In this document: positions 40,634 to 52,790 of the stretch, piece after piece
Numbering within the stretch: position 1 is the stretch's first letter
Layout: every line of letters starts with the position of its first letter
Origin: Ochotona curzoniae
Lineage: Eukaryota > Chordata > Mammalia > Lagomorpha > Ochotonidae
Reading direction: 5' to 3'
Assembly: GCF_017591425.1 (NCBI RefSeq)
Contig: NW_024466459.1
Span: forward strand, 8,246,001 to 8,310,000
DNA length: 64,000 nucleotides
Translations under genes and position numbers: made by a program
The notes under the pieces: generated by a model
Seen by the model: only the letters and a program-made list of their open reading frames with translations
What the model was told of the DNA's origin: nothing
Databases searched by the model: none

Positions 40634-42476
40634 GTGAGTGGGGAGCCAGAGTCTGGGGTCTTGGACTCGGCCAGAAGTCAGGGTCCTCCTTCAAGGGGTG
40701 CCCCAGGGTCACAGACCCCTCCAGGGCAGGTCGCCTCTGGTGTTTGCGGGATGGCACCAGGGAGCAAAGCATAGAGGTGGGTGAGAGAGAACAAGATGGT
40801 GTCAGAGCAGATGGCCCTTGCCCTGTCAGCAGTGAGTCCTCTGCTGGGGTACAGCGGGGTGCCGAGGCCCTGTGCTGCCCACCACCCTCAGAGACAGGAC
40901 AGGAAAGGCATTCTTAGTCCTGCGGATTATCCCCAGACCGGTAAGTCCCTCTCTGTGGCCAAGGTGGAGATCGTAAGACACCTGAGAGGGGCCCGGGGAG
41001 GGATGTCCCAGCCTAGGGGGCTTCCAAGGATGCTGCTGCCGAGCTAATCTGTGTGTAATGGGCAAGTCAGTGCCAGCAGGGTGGGGTGGACATGGTGGGC
41101 TAGCCTGCTGTGGCTTCTTAGCAAACTGAGGGTGAAGACGGTCCTGAAATGGACTGGTGTGGTGTCTCAATAATCCACCACCCCCAAGTAACAGAATCTC
41201 ATTTGAGCATCAGTTGTGCCCCAGCTTGTGCCCCAACTGCTCCACTTGCCATCCAACTCCCTGCTTATGGCCTGGGAAAGCAGCACAGGATGACCCAAGT
41301 CTTTTGGCCCCCTGTACACACATGAGAGACCTGGAAGAAACTCCTGGCTCCTGGCTTCAGACTGGCTCAGCTCTAGCTGTTGAAGCTATTTGGGGAGCCT
41401 GTCCCTCTCTGTGTGTTAACTCTGTCTTTCAAACAAATTAATTTTTTTTTCTAAATATTAAAAAAAAAAAAAAAGAAAGAAGGATCTGGAAAGAGGGCCG
41501 GAGAGGGCAGCACCAACTCCAGTGCACGCGGGCGGGCACAGCCAATGACGCAAGCATCCTTCCTAACACCTCCAACCCCTGTCCTCCCTGTCTGGCCCTG
41601 TCAGTCAACCTGCTCACCACGGTGGCCCTGGCCCGCCTCGTCACCAGGACCAGGAAGCCCTCCTACTACTACCTGCTGGCGCTCACAGCCTCAGACGTCA
41701 TCACGCAGGTGGTCATCGTGTTCATGGGATTCCTGCTGCAGGGGGCCGTCCTGGCCCGCCAGGTGCCGCGGGCAGTGGTGCGAACGGCCAACATCCTGGA
41801 GTTCGCTGCCAACCACGCTTCAGTCTGGATTGCCGTCCTGCTCACGCTTGACCGCTACAATGCCCTGTGCCGCCCGCTGCACCACCGTGCCAACGCCTCC
41901 CCAGGCCGCACCCGCCGGGCCATCGCCACTGTCTTCAGTGCTGCCCTGCTGACTGGCATCCCCTTCTACTGGTGGCTGGACGTGTGGAAAGACACAGAGC
42001 CGCCCAGCACGCTGGATGAGATCCTCAAGTGGGCTCACTGCCTCACCGTCTACTTCATCCCCTGTAGCGTGTTCCTGGTCACCAACTCAGTCATCATCTG
42101 CCAGCTACGCAGGAGAGGCCAGAATGGGCTGCAGCCCCGGACGGGCAAAAGCACGGCCATCCTCCTGGGCGTCACCTCGCTCTTCGCCCTCCTCTGGGCT
42201 CCCCGCATCATCGTCATGCTCTATCATCTGTACGTGGCCCCGGTCCACCGGGACTGGAGGGTCCACCTGGCCCTGGACGTGGCCAACATGACAGCTATGC
42301 TCAACACCGCAGTTAACTTTGGCCTCTACTGCTTTGTCAGCAAGACTTTCCGGACCACCGTGCAGCAGGTCATCCAGGACGCCTATCTGCTTTGCACCCT
42401 GGGGTCGCAGCCAGAGGGCGTGGGGGTGGAACCTGTGCTGAGGCCTCCAGAGCTCCCCAAAGGGGCAGAACTGTAG
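40475..42476 (+). CDS. GPR142: GPR142: class A GPCR for aromatic amino acids (two clear exons)
   Basis: Clear exons are 40475-40633 and 41605-42476 (stop TAG 42474-42476). GPR142 is a Gq-coupled receptor for tryptophan and phenylalanine, known from pancreatic islets and gut, and is the closest relative of GPR139. All seven helices are visible: TM1 '[19 protein letters not shown]', TM2 '[19 protein letters not shown]', TM3 '[19 protein letters not shown]' ending in an intact DRY, TM4 '[18 protein letters not shown]', TM5 '[18 protein letters not shown]', TM6 '[18 protein letters not shown]' (LWAP in place of CWxP), TM7 '[19 protein letters not shown]' (NFGLY in place of NPxxY). No cysteine is visible in the stretch before TM3 where the usual disulphide partner sits. 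With the upstream exon the protein would be about 380-400 residues (mouse about 365, human 462, from memory). No frameshift. Confidence 0.93.
41150..41474 (+). repeat. Lagomorph C-SINE (GPR142 intron)
   Basis: Plus-strand copy with a replaced head: 'tgctccacttgccatccaac', 'ggcctgggaaagcagcacag', 'ctctgtctttcaaacaaatt' and A16 at the end. It lies in the intron between TM1 and TM2 coding parts. Confidence 0.8.
41605..42476 (+). CDS. GPR142: GPR142 last exon (end of TM1 to the C-terminus)
   Basis: Acceptor 'ccctgtcag' ends at 41604; 290 codons including the stop. It carries TM2-TM7, the DRY motif and a short C-tail ending '[10 protein letters not shown]'. A C-SINE ends only about 130 bases upstream of the acceptor. 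Confidence 0.95.
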
Positions 42477-42734
42477 AGGAGACCCAACCGGGGATCTTAG
42501 GGTCCCATCTACACCCTGCTTTGCAATCTTGGGGTGCAGGGGAGGCTCATCCTTTGGTTCTTCAGGTAGAGAGGACAACTTGGCCCACACACACATTTGT
42601 TTCCCAGCAATTCCAACTTCCTGGAGAAGGAAAATGTTCTGCCAGGTACAGATGAATGGTATTAGCTACTGTGGGTATTCTTTGGTGAGGGGCATTTCAC
42701 CAGGCATGTGGTGAGTGCTGGATCAGCTCTGACC

Positions 42735-42912
42735 AAATGAATGAATGATTGAAAGATGCCTAGGTGAGTGAGTGGGCGGCTGATGCATGGATGGTAGAAG
42801 AAGGATGGGTGAGTGGTCGTATGAGTAGATGGATAGATAGACAAATGGATTGGTGGATGTGTGGATGGATGAGTGGCTGGGTAGAATGGGTGGGTGGAAG
42901 GATGGATGTGTA
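42735..42912 (+). repeat. Degenerate GGAT/GAAT tetranucleotide tract
   Basis: Blocks such as 'aatgaatgaatg', 'gatggatagatagac', 'gtgtggatggatgag' over about 180 bases, beginning about 260 bases after the GPR142 stop. Confidence 0.85.
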
Positions 42913-43426
42913 CCTTGTTCCCTGATCCTGGCTGGTTCTCTGAGGTGATCATCTGCCTGGTTTCCAGTGGTGATGCCAGGATATGAAAAGGATGACACCC
43001 AAGGGACTCCATGTGTTTCCTGGGCTGGGGGAACCAAGCTTTTGGGCTGAATAATGGAAGGTGGAGTAACTGGGGGGAGAGAAGCCCCCAGGGCACACAG
43101 CCAGGGAGTGGCCTTAAAGCAGGTGGACCAGTCTCTGGGTGATGATGGGGTTCACTCAGTGCCTCCCCACCCCCACAGGGCCCCTTCCCTCGCGCTGCAG
43201 GCCTGGGGAGGCGGCTGGGAGAGATTAGCAGATGGGTCTCCCACCTGCTCCAGCCTTGGGTAAACACATCAGGCAGGCAGATCAGGGGCCACTTTCTGCT
43301 TCCCCATCAAGCTGAGCTGACCTTTCCCCTGAATGGGAGGCCTGCCTGCCCCACCCCCATCTGCTCCCGCAGCACCAGGATACAGGCAAAGGAACAGGAT
43401 GGGAGCTGGATGCACAGTCGGTACGG

Positions 43427-43432
43427 AATAAA
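43427..43432 (+). terminator. GPR142: Possible GPR142 polyadenylation signal
   Basis: AATAAA 951 bases after the stop codon, the first canonical signal downstream. Another AATAAA lies near 43660. Transcript data would be needed to choose. Confidence 0.35.
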
Positions 43433-43692
43433 TGCCCAGCTTCTCCCCCCAAGAGCAAGATGTCCAAGCAGGGAGTTTCAGCCATGCCCAAAAGCCAACC
43501 ACACAGGTACCCTGCGAGTCTGGTTGAAGGAGGCACCCTTCAACCCATGACCCACAGCGCAGTTCGGGTTCTCAATCCCCTCACCTCTCTCCTCTGCCCA
43601 CAAAGCTCTGAAAATCAAGAGCCTGCTCACATAATGCAATGTAATTAATAATAATGAAAATAATAAAGAGCCTGTTGCTGTTGCCGAATCCG

Positions 43693-43693
<1 letters not shown>

Positions 43694-43729
<36 letters not shown>
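43694..43729 (+). repeat. (CA)n microsatellite
   Basis: Uninterrupted CA dinucleotide run of about 35 bases in the GPR142 3' flank. Confidence 0.95.
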
Positions 43730-43730
<1 letters not shown>

Positions 43731-45433
43731 AGTGGCATAGCCTGGCCCCTGCTGGTGAGAGGACCTCCCAGTCACCTCACTTTTCCAGAAATAGCAGAGC
43801 CCTCACCTGCTTTGGTTCTCTCCTCAGATGTCCTCAGTGGCAGCAGGGACTTCATTTAGGTAGCTGGCAGGGACCCACCTACTTGAGCCATTGCTACTGC
43901 TTAGGGACGGGTGTGGGATGTGGTGGGATTCAGGTTGCCCCTTATGGAACAGAGCATGGGGTTGACCCTGGGTACACACAGGTGTCCGGGCCAAGTGCAA
44001 GTAGCCAGGGGCAGAAGAGGCACACAGAGACCCTTGGAGAAGAACAGAAGATGGAACAGTGGGGAGGGACGGGAGGAGGAACCCCAGCTCTGTGGATGGC
44101 AGCAGCGATGGGACCAGGGGGCCAGGTTTCTTGCAGCTGGCTGGCTGGTGGGCTGATGCGAGAGAGGCAAGACAGAAAGGCCATCTACCTGTCCCCAGGC
44201 TCCAGCACACCCAGGAATGTCCAGCTGTGTTGGGGAGGCTGAGGGAGCAGGCAGAGCTGGGCCCAGGTGGGAACTACGCACCCTCAGGACTCAGGGTGCC
44301 TGTCGAGCGGCACCTCACCTGCACTCAAATGCCAAGGCAACCTAGGCATGTCCAAACAACCCCATCTGCAGGCTGAGAAAACAGGCCAGCTTAAACAGTG
44401 CACCCCAGCTCAGGTGCAGTGCCGAGAGACCCCACCCCTAGTCTGCCCACTGTCACCCAAAGTCCCATTGGGGTCCTGAGTACTGCAGATCTTTGGGGGT
44501 GCCCTGAGTGGTGTGCTGCTGTCTGGCCCTAGCACATCAGCCTTGACAGCCAGGATCTTAAGATCCCAGGCCCGTCTCACCATGCTGGCAGCCTTGGATG
44601 GAACCAACACCTAAAGTCAGCACTATGAGGCCATTGCCCTAAGTGGCAGGTTAAGCATTGCACCAACCCTTCTCCCCGTTTTTATTTTCTCCACGGTTGT
44701 TGGGTGGCTGCCCCGGCTCTGTTCTCAGCAGGACGTTCTGGGTTGGTGGCTAGCACCCCCTCCCGGGATCGGGGAGCCCTTCATTGCTGCCATCCCAGCA
44801 GCAGCCCTCATTGCGTGCAGGTCTCCTGCCCTGGCACTCTCATAGTGGTTCTCACTTCTGTCTTCCCCACACATGTGTAACAGCGCATCAGCTGGGGTGT
44901 CCCCAGCCCCATAATCCCCTCCTGCGGGCCCCCTTCCTGACTACCTCATCAGCCCCGATCACCCCCAAATGTCCTGCCTCCAAGTGCCATGGACACAGGT
45001 CTGGGAACTGGGGGTTAAATCTACGCAAGGACTCGGGGGCACACACTGGAACCCCAATGTGATCCATGGCAGCAAGCTGATGGGCAGGTTGGGTGGATGA
45101 AATCCATGGCTGGAGGTTCAGCTCCAGCGTCTGGGTCCCCCAGGAGCCAAACGGCACAGACACAGGCAACCCTGGCTGTACCAAGGAGAGGGCGATGAAG
45201 ACAGTGAGAAAGGAGGCTTGGGGAATTCTGCCCCAGGGGAGGAACGTCCCTCCTTCTCCCCACCCACAAACAAGCCACCCTAAACCAAACTGTAAATATG
45301 CTACCAGGTGCCCCTGGGATGTTCTTTAGCAAGGGGGGAAATCTGTCCTGGAAATTTCTTGGCTTCCCTAGGCCTCCTTAGGAGATGGAGATTGCCTCCG
45401 CTGAGCCTTGCGCAAACTCCCTGTTGGCTGCGA

Positions 45434-45448
45434 CAGCAGGGGGCGCTG
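45434..45448 (+). promoter_or_regulatory. CTCF-like motif, forward
   Basis: ACAGCAGGGGGCGCT matches the CTCF core CCASYAGRKGGCRS with one mismatch at the first position. It lies about 3 kb downstream of GPR142, in the same orientation as the motif at 38814. Confidence 0.6.
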
Positions 45449-46135
45449 CAGGACTAGCTGAGCCACCGAGGGCCGGCCTCTCAAATACAGGGAGATGAAG
45501 TGTTGTCACCAGGACCTGCCTGTTCTGGAACCCACAGTCAGTGGGGAACACACCGAGAGAGGGGATTCTGCTGTTCTCCAGAACCTGGCCAACCGTCCCC
45601 TGGAGAGGACCAACCCAGGATACCCCATCCTTGCAGATTTCAGAGTGCTCCTGTGCAAGGCCACTTGGTCACCCTATCTCCCCGTCCCTTCATGGCAGGG
45701 CCCAGCAAGCCCCCTCCTCCTGCCCTGCCCACCCCAGTCCACTGCCCCCAGGAACCATCCCTCACATCTCCACCCCCGCCATTACCTGTCGCTACTGTCG
45801 CTGGCAACCCCTTAGGCGTCCAGCTCTCTACTCGGTGGGATGAAGGGAGAGGGGCTAGGCAGGTGAGCCAGGGGCGGGAGTGGGAAGGGGGCCTGGCTTG
45901 TCACCTTGTTCCTGAAGGGGGTACCCAGATCCACGGCTTAGTCCCTCCTCTACTCACAAAGCAGAAGAGAAACCCTTTGACCCACTGCTTTTTACTTCCT
46001 GCCCTAGCCTGCAGCTACCATCCCTGCCCAGGGCAGCCTGGCTGAGTTCATGGGCAGAAGAAGAAAGCGCAAAGGGTGTCCAGGGACGCCACAGGACGCC
46101 CATCCCTGTGTCTGAGGCCTGCCCCCAAACCTTTT

Positions 46136-46440
46136 TTGAAAATTTTATTTTACATTTTCAGAGAGAAGGAGAGACCAAGAGGGAAAGGTTTTCCATCTAC
46201 TGGTTCACTACCCAAGTGGCTGCAACAGCCATTTGTAGCTAAGCTGATCCAAAGCCAGGAGCTTCTTTTGGGTCTCCCACGTGGGTGCAGAGTCCCAAGG
46301 TTTTAAGCCATCCTCCACTGTTTTCCCAGACCATAAGCAGGGAGCTAGATGGGAAGTGGAGCAGCTAGGACACGAACCAGTGCCCATATGGGAACCCAAT
46401 ATTTGCAGGGGGTGAGGGATTAGCCAATTGAGCCAGGGCC
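46136..46440 (-). repeat. Lagomorph C-SINE, reverse
   Basis: Minus-strand copy: 'ttccatctactggttcacta', 'tgggtctcccacgtgggtgc' and 'agcagggagctagatgggaa', ending 'gagccagggcc'. Confidence 0.85.
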
Positions 46441-46449
46441 AAAGATACA

Positions 46450-46905
46450 TCTTTTTTTTTTTTTTAAAGATTTATGTATTTAATTATTTATTATTTTAAA
46501 TATTTATTTTATTGTTATTGGAAAGTCAAGTTTACAGAGAGAAAGAGTGTCTGTCCATTGGTTCACTCCCCAGGTGGCCAAAACAGCTGGAGCTGAGCCT
46601 CGCCTGCACCGAGATCCCATATAAGCACCGGTTCATATCCTGGCTGAGAGCTCTTTCACCAGCTGGTTCACTACAACAGCCCAGGTTGAGCCGGGCTGAA
46701 GCCAGGAGCATGTTTGAGCTCTTTCCTGTCAGTGCGTGCAGAGCCCCAAGCCCTTGGATCATGCTCCACTGCTTTCCCAGGAGCACTACTAGCAGGAATC
46801 TGGGTTGGACATAGAGTAGCCACGACTCCAGCTGGCGCTCCAATACAGGATGCCAGGTCACAGATGGCAGCTTAACCTGCCATACCATAGTGCTACCCTC
46901 CTTTC
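46450..46905 (-). repeat. Rearranged reverse C-SINE with an inverted internal insert
   Basis: A minus-strand SINE ('gtctgtccattggttcactc' to 'gatggcagcttaacctgcc') is interrupted at about 46600-46646 by a plus-strand head fragment ('gatcccatataagcaccggt'). 'ggttcactcc' and 'ggttcactac' occur on both sides of it, so the junction repeats part of the host element. Confidence 0.65.
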
Positions 46906-49179
46906 TTCCCACCCCCCAGATCTCCACACTTCTTCAAGGAGACTGGGAATGGGACCCACCTGACAGGCCTCCCTCCCTTTCTCTTGAGAGGAGGTGCAGG
47001 CCCTCCTTCATTCCTCAGGTGCTGCCTGGAGATTGAAGACACACTTGCGCCTCTTACTCCACAAGGCATGGGAGGTGCCATAGTGGGCGGAACTGGAGGG
47101 CATCTTTCTGGCTCGGTTCTTGAGCGTGGCTTGGGGGCCTCTCCAGCCTGCCCCATCTCCTTCCTAGCTGCTGGGGGCCAAGGGTTAATTGTGCCTGGGC
47201 GGTTCCTTCCCGGACTCCCCCAGGAAGTATATTTAGCAGGCAGGGCAGGTGGGCGGAGGCCACTGCTGAGATGTCCTGGCACTAGCCCAACTCTCCTCAG
47301 GCAAGGGAGCCACTGGTGCCAGGAGGGGAGGCTACGCAGATGGAGGGAGGGGCCGGAGTGGCTCTAAGCGGAAGGGCATGGCCTCTGAGAGCCGCTCAGG
47401 CCCGCAGGAAGGGAACCGAGTGAGGGTTCTCTCAGGGGCATGGGAGATGTGGAAGGGGACTGGGGACACAGAGCAGCCCAGTGAAGGTGAGTGGAAGAGC
47501 TCTTGCCACCTGCTACAGCAGCTGAGACAAGTCAAGGCCCTGCTGGGGCAGGTATGCCCCTTCTTGGAGCTGCGTTTCTGCTTTGGGGAAGCCGCCAGCT
47601 CCCGTGAGACCACTCTGTCTCAAGTCCTCTCAAGATGATTCAAGAGCCTGGAGACCCCCAGGAAGCCAGTGGCATGGTCCAGGCCAGGCAGGTGAGTGGA
47701 GGAAAGAGTGGTCCACACCTGTGTGGGTGCCCTGGGTCTGGAGGAGACCAGGGGAAAGGGCTGAGCAATCCCGACCCTGCGGGGAGGACAAGGAGGCCAC
47801 TTTCTGCCTGGACTATGACATCATCCACTGTGATTCCGGGGGTGCCATGCCCTGGGATTCCACCACCACCACGTGGACTGACGGCTTAGTGCCCCCTGCT
47901 CCGTAGATAAGCTGGTGCCCATGGGGGCTTAGTCCTGGACACAAGGATTTCAGAGGCCCCTCTCCCCACCCCCCAGATGCTTGATGTGTCCCCATCAGTG
48001 ATGTAAGGGCCAAAGTCCTTCCCCATGCCTGCTCCAGTTCTGCAGGGGATGGCAGCTGCCACTGCCCACTGCCCATATTACAGCTACCAGCGGCGAGTTC
48101 AGGGGATAAGGTCAGAGCCCCAGGCTGCTGCCTCCTCCCCTGATACAGACCTGAGTCTTTCCCACCTCACATATTTAGAGTCTGGACTCTAACCCGTGCC
48201 TCCAAATCCCCTAACTTCATAAGCAGGGACTGCTTAGGGGGCTTGATACCGTGTGTGGGGGGACAACAGCCCTAGCTATGGTGATCAGGTGCTCCTTGGT
48301 CCCATAGAGAGAAAGAGGCAGAGGAAACCACTTCCTGCTGGGTGAAAGCCCCGCTCCTTCCTGCCTCAGTTTCCCCAGGACCTCAACGTGGAAGGGCCAT
48401 ACCCGTCGAGCAAAGAGAGTAGCAGGTGCAGCTACCATGAGGGTTTTGCAAGAGTGAGTTCCTGTCCCTGCTGACTCCTCTGGCCAACAGGGACGCACTG
48501 AGCCACAATTTCCAGTGGCTTCTCAAGCCCGCGCGCATCTAGACCGTTCAGCCAAAGCCAGCAGTTTCCAGTGCAGGGAGGGACCGTGGCCCTCGACTGT
48601 GTCTCCAGGCCGGAGGGCTCTGTGTAGACAGCAACCCTTCCACCCCCAGTGCCTCTTCTACACCACCCACAGCCCTGTACCCCTCCATGTGAGGGCTTCT
48701 TTCTTCCCGCGGCATTTTCTCCAGAAGGGGGTCCAGCGGGGGTTCTGGGCACTGAAGAGCTAAGGCAAAAGCAGTCCTGCAGGTGGGCGGCAGGGAGGAA
48801 GGGGCAGGGGAGCAGGAGGAGGGGCCATGGAGCACACAGGTCCCCCTCCCCTCCACATTGGGGGGTTGGGCTTCTTGCAGTTTCTGTGGGTAAGTCCTTT
48901 GGTTTTCCTTCTTCACAATTCGCTCTCAGGACGGATGTCAGCAAGCTCGGCATGCAGCATTTTTCTGCCCTTTGTCTTAGTAAATGGAGAATTTTTATGT
49001 TTTTCCCTGAAAGAGAGCTCTTCACGGTGTTGGCATACCCATGCTGCGCCCCCCTCGCCCCTGCGTCCCTGATCCAATCACCACGCGGCTGCTGAGCCAG
49101 CATGAGCGAGATAACGACTGTGTGACCTGTAGCATCGTGTCTCATATATGCTAAATTTTATAGTAAGTGGGCATGTGGG

Positions 49180-49475
49180 ACCGTGCTGTGGGCCAGTGTG
49201 TTTAGCCAACACCTAGGACACCAGTTGCCAGTTCACATCCTGGCGGCTTTGCTTCCAATCCAGCTCCCTGCTAAGAACATGCATGGGAAAGTGACCAAGG
49301 ATGGCTCAAGTGCTTGAGCCCCTGCCACCCGCATGGGGGACCCAGCTGGAGCTCCTGGCTGCTGGCTGTTGCGGTCATTTGGGGAAGTGAACCAGTGGAT
49401 GGAAGAACAATCTCTCTCTGTCTTTCTGCAACACTACCTTTCAAACAAATCTTGGGAAAAGGAAAAAAAAAAAGG
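49180..49475 (+). repeat. Lagomorph C-SINE
   Basis: Plus-strand copy: 'gggccagtgtgtttagccaa', 'caatccagctccctgctaag', 'gaagtgaaccagtggatgga', then an A-rich end. Confidence 0.8.
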
Positions 49476-49894
49476 AAAGAAAAGTGTGTGTAGGTGTCCC
49501 ACAGAGGTGGAAAGATGCGGCAGAGGAAGAAGCAGGAGGACTTGGGGGAGGTAATGGCCAGCAGTGCACCCGCAGGCCCAGCCTCCGCTGTGACAGTGCA
49601 TGTGGTCATGCCAACCTGGGCAGGAGGCAGACTTGATGCTTATTAAGGAATCCATAGCGAGTTCCAGGTCCCTGTGGAGTACGGTGGGGAGGTCTTGTGC
49701 TCCCCGCCCCCCCATCTTCTGCCCATGCCGCCCACCCCAGCCAGCCATCCTCCAGACCAACTGTGGAGTTGACCATTAGACTCCCAGCACCCAGCTCGGT
49801 GCCTCCCGGATGGACGCTGCCATCCCTGACCTTGACATGGATGGACAGGATGCATGAATGGTGTCAATATCACGGAGGGGTCCCCAGGAGTATT

Positions 49895-50095
49895 TAAGCC
49901 ACCATCTGTGACACTGGTCTCCCACATGAGCACCTGGGAAAGCAGCGCAAGATGGCTCAAGTCCTTGAGCCCCATCCCTCACATGGGACACCCAATAGAA
50001 TTCTGCCTTCTACCCTTGAACTAACTCAGCTCCTCTTATTGCGTCATGTGGCAAGTGATACAGCAGATGAAAGATTCCTCTCTAACTTTGCCTTG
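49895..50095 (+). repeat. Lagomorph C-SINE, 5' truncated
   Basis: Starts near 'ccaccatctgtgacactgg' and runs through 'gcacctgggaaagcagcgca' to 'gatacagcagatgaaagatt'; the central part of the head is deleted. Confidence 0.7.
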
Positions 50096-52689
50096 GTCTT
50101 CGCAAGGCAGGGAAGGGCATGCCCACGCAGGCACACCTACCTTCTTGCCCAGCTGAACTAAATCCCACCCTGGCTGACCTGGCAGTCAACCTTGGGCCCG
50201 CTGACCACCCACACTCCTGTGGCCTGCAGACAGCCCTGCCCAACCTCTTGCTGCTCTCTATTCCCCGTCCCCCGGGACCGCAAAGGAAAGGAAAGATGCA
50301 AGGCCAGGTGGGTGATTTCCATGAGCATTTGATAGACTGCAGAAAAGGGCCCCTCTTGTCCCCTTCATTCAGGGACACCTGCCCCTTGTCCACGCACACA
50401 CTATCCTAGGGTGGGGGTGCTTGGGTGCCGGCTATTTACAGATGGTCAATTGCAGGGGAGCAGCAGGGCTGTAATTATCCACATTTCCTGTAAGTTCGCC
50501 TCTGCACAGCTCCAGTCCACAACCGAAGTCCTTCCCAGCAGGAGTGCTGGACAGGATTCCTACTCTCCTTCACAGACAGTGCACCTCTTCCCTCCTTCCC
50601 CTGACCTGGACACCTGTGCCAGACACAGTGCCCACCTCCTGCACCTGGTTCCTAGTGCACAGCTGTCTCATGAAGGGATCAGAGACTGAATTTCCCAGCT
50701 GCCTTTGCAGCTCACCAATGGGATGTGAGCAGAGCCCTGCATCTGAGCCAAGGCAGTAAGACTGAAGCAGGTGTGCGCCTCCATGCCTTCCCCACCCTTT
50801 CACCTGCTGAAGGCAGGAGGCAGTGAGACCCCGGGGACCGACATGGCCCCGCAATGGAATGAGCCCCCAATGGACTCAGAATTACTGATCGACCATGTCC
50901 ACTTGGCCTGTGTGTAAGACATATACCCCAAGATGTTTGAAGCCACACAGCTTTGCGGGAGGTCCCCACGTCCTAGCATGCATCGGTCTCCTTGGCCCTT
51001 GCCTGAATCGAGCTGTATACGATGTTAACTCCTGGGATGAAAATCTGCCACTGGCCCAGTGTTTCACTTCCCCTGGCTGGCTCCATCCTCCCCTGCTTCA
51101 TGCTGTCCCGCTCACTCCTGCTCCCGGTTCTGGCTGACTCAGCCTCCCCGGGCCACCATCCATCTGCTGCCGCCGAGCGCCTGGCTCCCGGCAGAATGCA
51201 CTGCTCTTCCCCCAAACACAGGGCTCTTTTTGTCTGCCTTGTATTTGGAGACCGGGAGCGGCTGGCAGCCCAGGGCTCCTGGTTACTTTGGGATGCAGCC
51301 AGTGAGCAAACGAGCCAGTACAGGTCTGCAGCTCTCACTTCCCAGAGCAAGCCCCTCCCAGTGGTTGGGGAAGGAACAGTGAGGGGGAGAGAAGCCAGGA
51401 CCAGGTGACAGTTCTCTTGGAAAGCAATTGGGCTTTCCTTGGTGGCTGTGTGCACTGCCCCCCAGGGAAGCAGAGGAACAGGGAAGGAGAGCATCAGGAG
51501 CCACTAACGTAAGACCCATCTGCTGGCATCACTCAAATGATGCTCTCTCCAACGGGTCCTGCTGCGAACCAAAACCCAGCGAGCATCTGCCCTTGCGAAG
51601 TGTAGCTCAGGGCGGCTCTTACACAGAGGAGAGTAGCGTGTGGAGGGCGGCTGAGGCAAGAACAGATCCCACAACTCCATGCAGGCTGCCATGTGCAAAA
51701 ACCCAGCTCTATTCAGAGTCACATGTCCCAGACATGGTGGCCTTCTTCCCAGGGGCTCCAGGAGGCCCAGGTCTCAGCAGTTTCCAGTGCAAATTGGCTG
51801 TGTGTTGGAGCTGGGAAGTAGCAGGCTGCAGATTCCCTGGGGGCCCGAGATTCCAGCCGCTGGCTCCACCTGGCTTCTCTCTCTCCATGAGCAAGGCACG
51901 GGGCAGCACTGAGGTTAAACCATAGCCTGACCCGGGCTGCCTCACGCATGCCCAGAGACCCCACTTAGTAAGGGTCAGCTTCTTTGCTGGTCACACAAGA
52001 ATCCTGAATTCTCCAAGGGTGTAGTTCTATTCACTATGGAGCGGCGATGAGCTGTGAGATCCTGGTGAGGGCTGCAAGATGCATCTCGTGAGACTTTCAG
52101 AGATCTATTGCGCGGTTCACCAGCCTCCCTGCCCCAAGTCCCCTGCACCCACTCAACATTCAGTGCAGCTTAAGCCTTACTCTTTGGTACCCTCCCACCC
52201 CCTTGTGATCCCCCAGCCCCCCCCACCCTGTCCAAGTACAGCCGGGTCCTTTCCCTGCTGAGTTTGTCTGATTTGATTCCTGTGTGCAAACCCCATGTCC
52301 CCAGGGGACTAGCAAGCCCGGATCTGACAGGTGCAATGCGCAGAGTGCTGGATACCCACAGGGAACACCAAGGTCTTCCCAGGACTGGCTCCCCGCAGTG
52401 CTGAGAACTTGAGCCGGCTGCTCTTTCCTCTGTGGAGTGACTCAGCGAGGAGGCCAAAGATAGACCAGCAAATCTGGTCCTGGATCTTACAGAGTGAAGA
52501 ATGGGCAAGGCCACAGCCTTGGGCTGTGTACAGAGAGGAACAGAGCCAGCCCAGGGGCCTGGAAAGACTAGTGTAAGAGCAGCGTCTGCAGACCACAGTC
52601 AGACCCCGGTTGGCACCAAGCAGAGCATGGACAGTTTGCTGACTCCGCCGGCGAGGGTAGGGACAGCACATTCACACCTCGCTGGCGGC

Positions 52690-52790
52690 GTTACAGATAC
52701 AACCTGCCAGGCGTGCCATTTGGCAATATCCGCTAAGACCACAAGTTCTATGAGCCAGCCGCACTCCTCTACGCAGGCACATTGGTGATG
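52690..52790 (+). repeat. L1-like 3' fragment (tentative)
   Basis: 'catttggcaatatccgctaa' and 'ctatgagccagccgcactcc' resemble the 'tttggcaatttct...ctatgacccagcaattccactcc' segment common in old mammalian L1 elements. Boundaries are unclear. Confidence 0.35.

Noticed and set aside
42735..42912. Regularly repeated units that could suggest an array
   Set aside because: Tetranucleotide simple repeats without unique spacers; not a CRISPR or satellite array, and the genome is mammalian.
47378..47906. Overlapping open frames with a possible donor near 47488
   Set aside because: Translations match no family I know and no in-frame partner exon is visible.
48432..49145. 237-codon minus-strand open frame downstream of GPR142
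   Set aside because: No recognisable domain, no supporting splice or promoter context, composition typical of GC-rich non-coding DNA.
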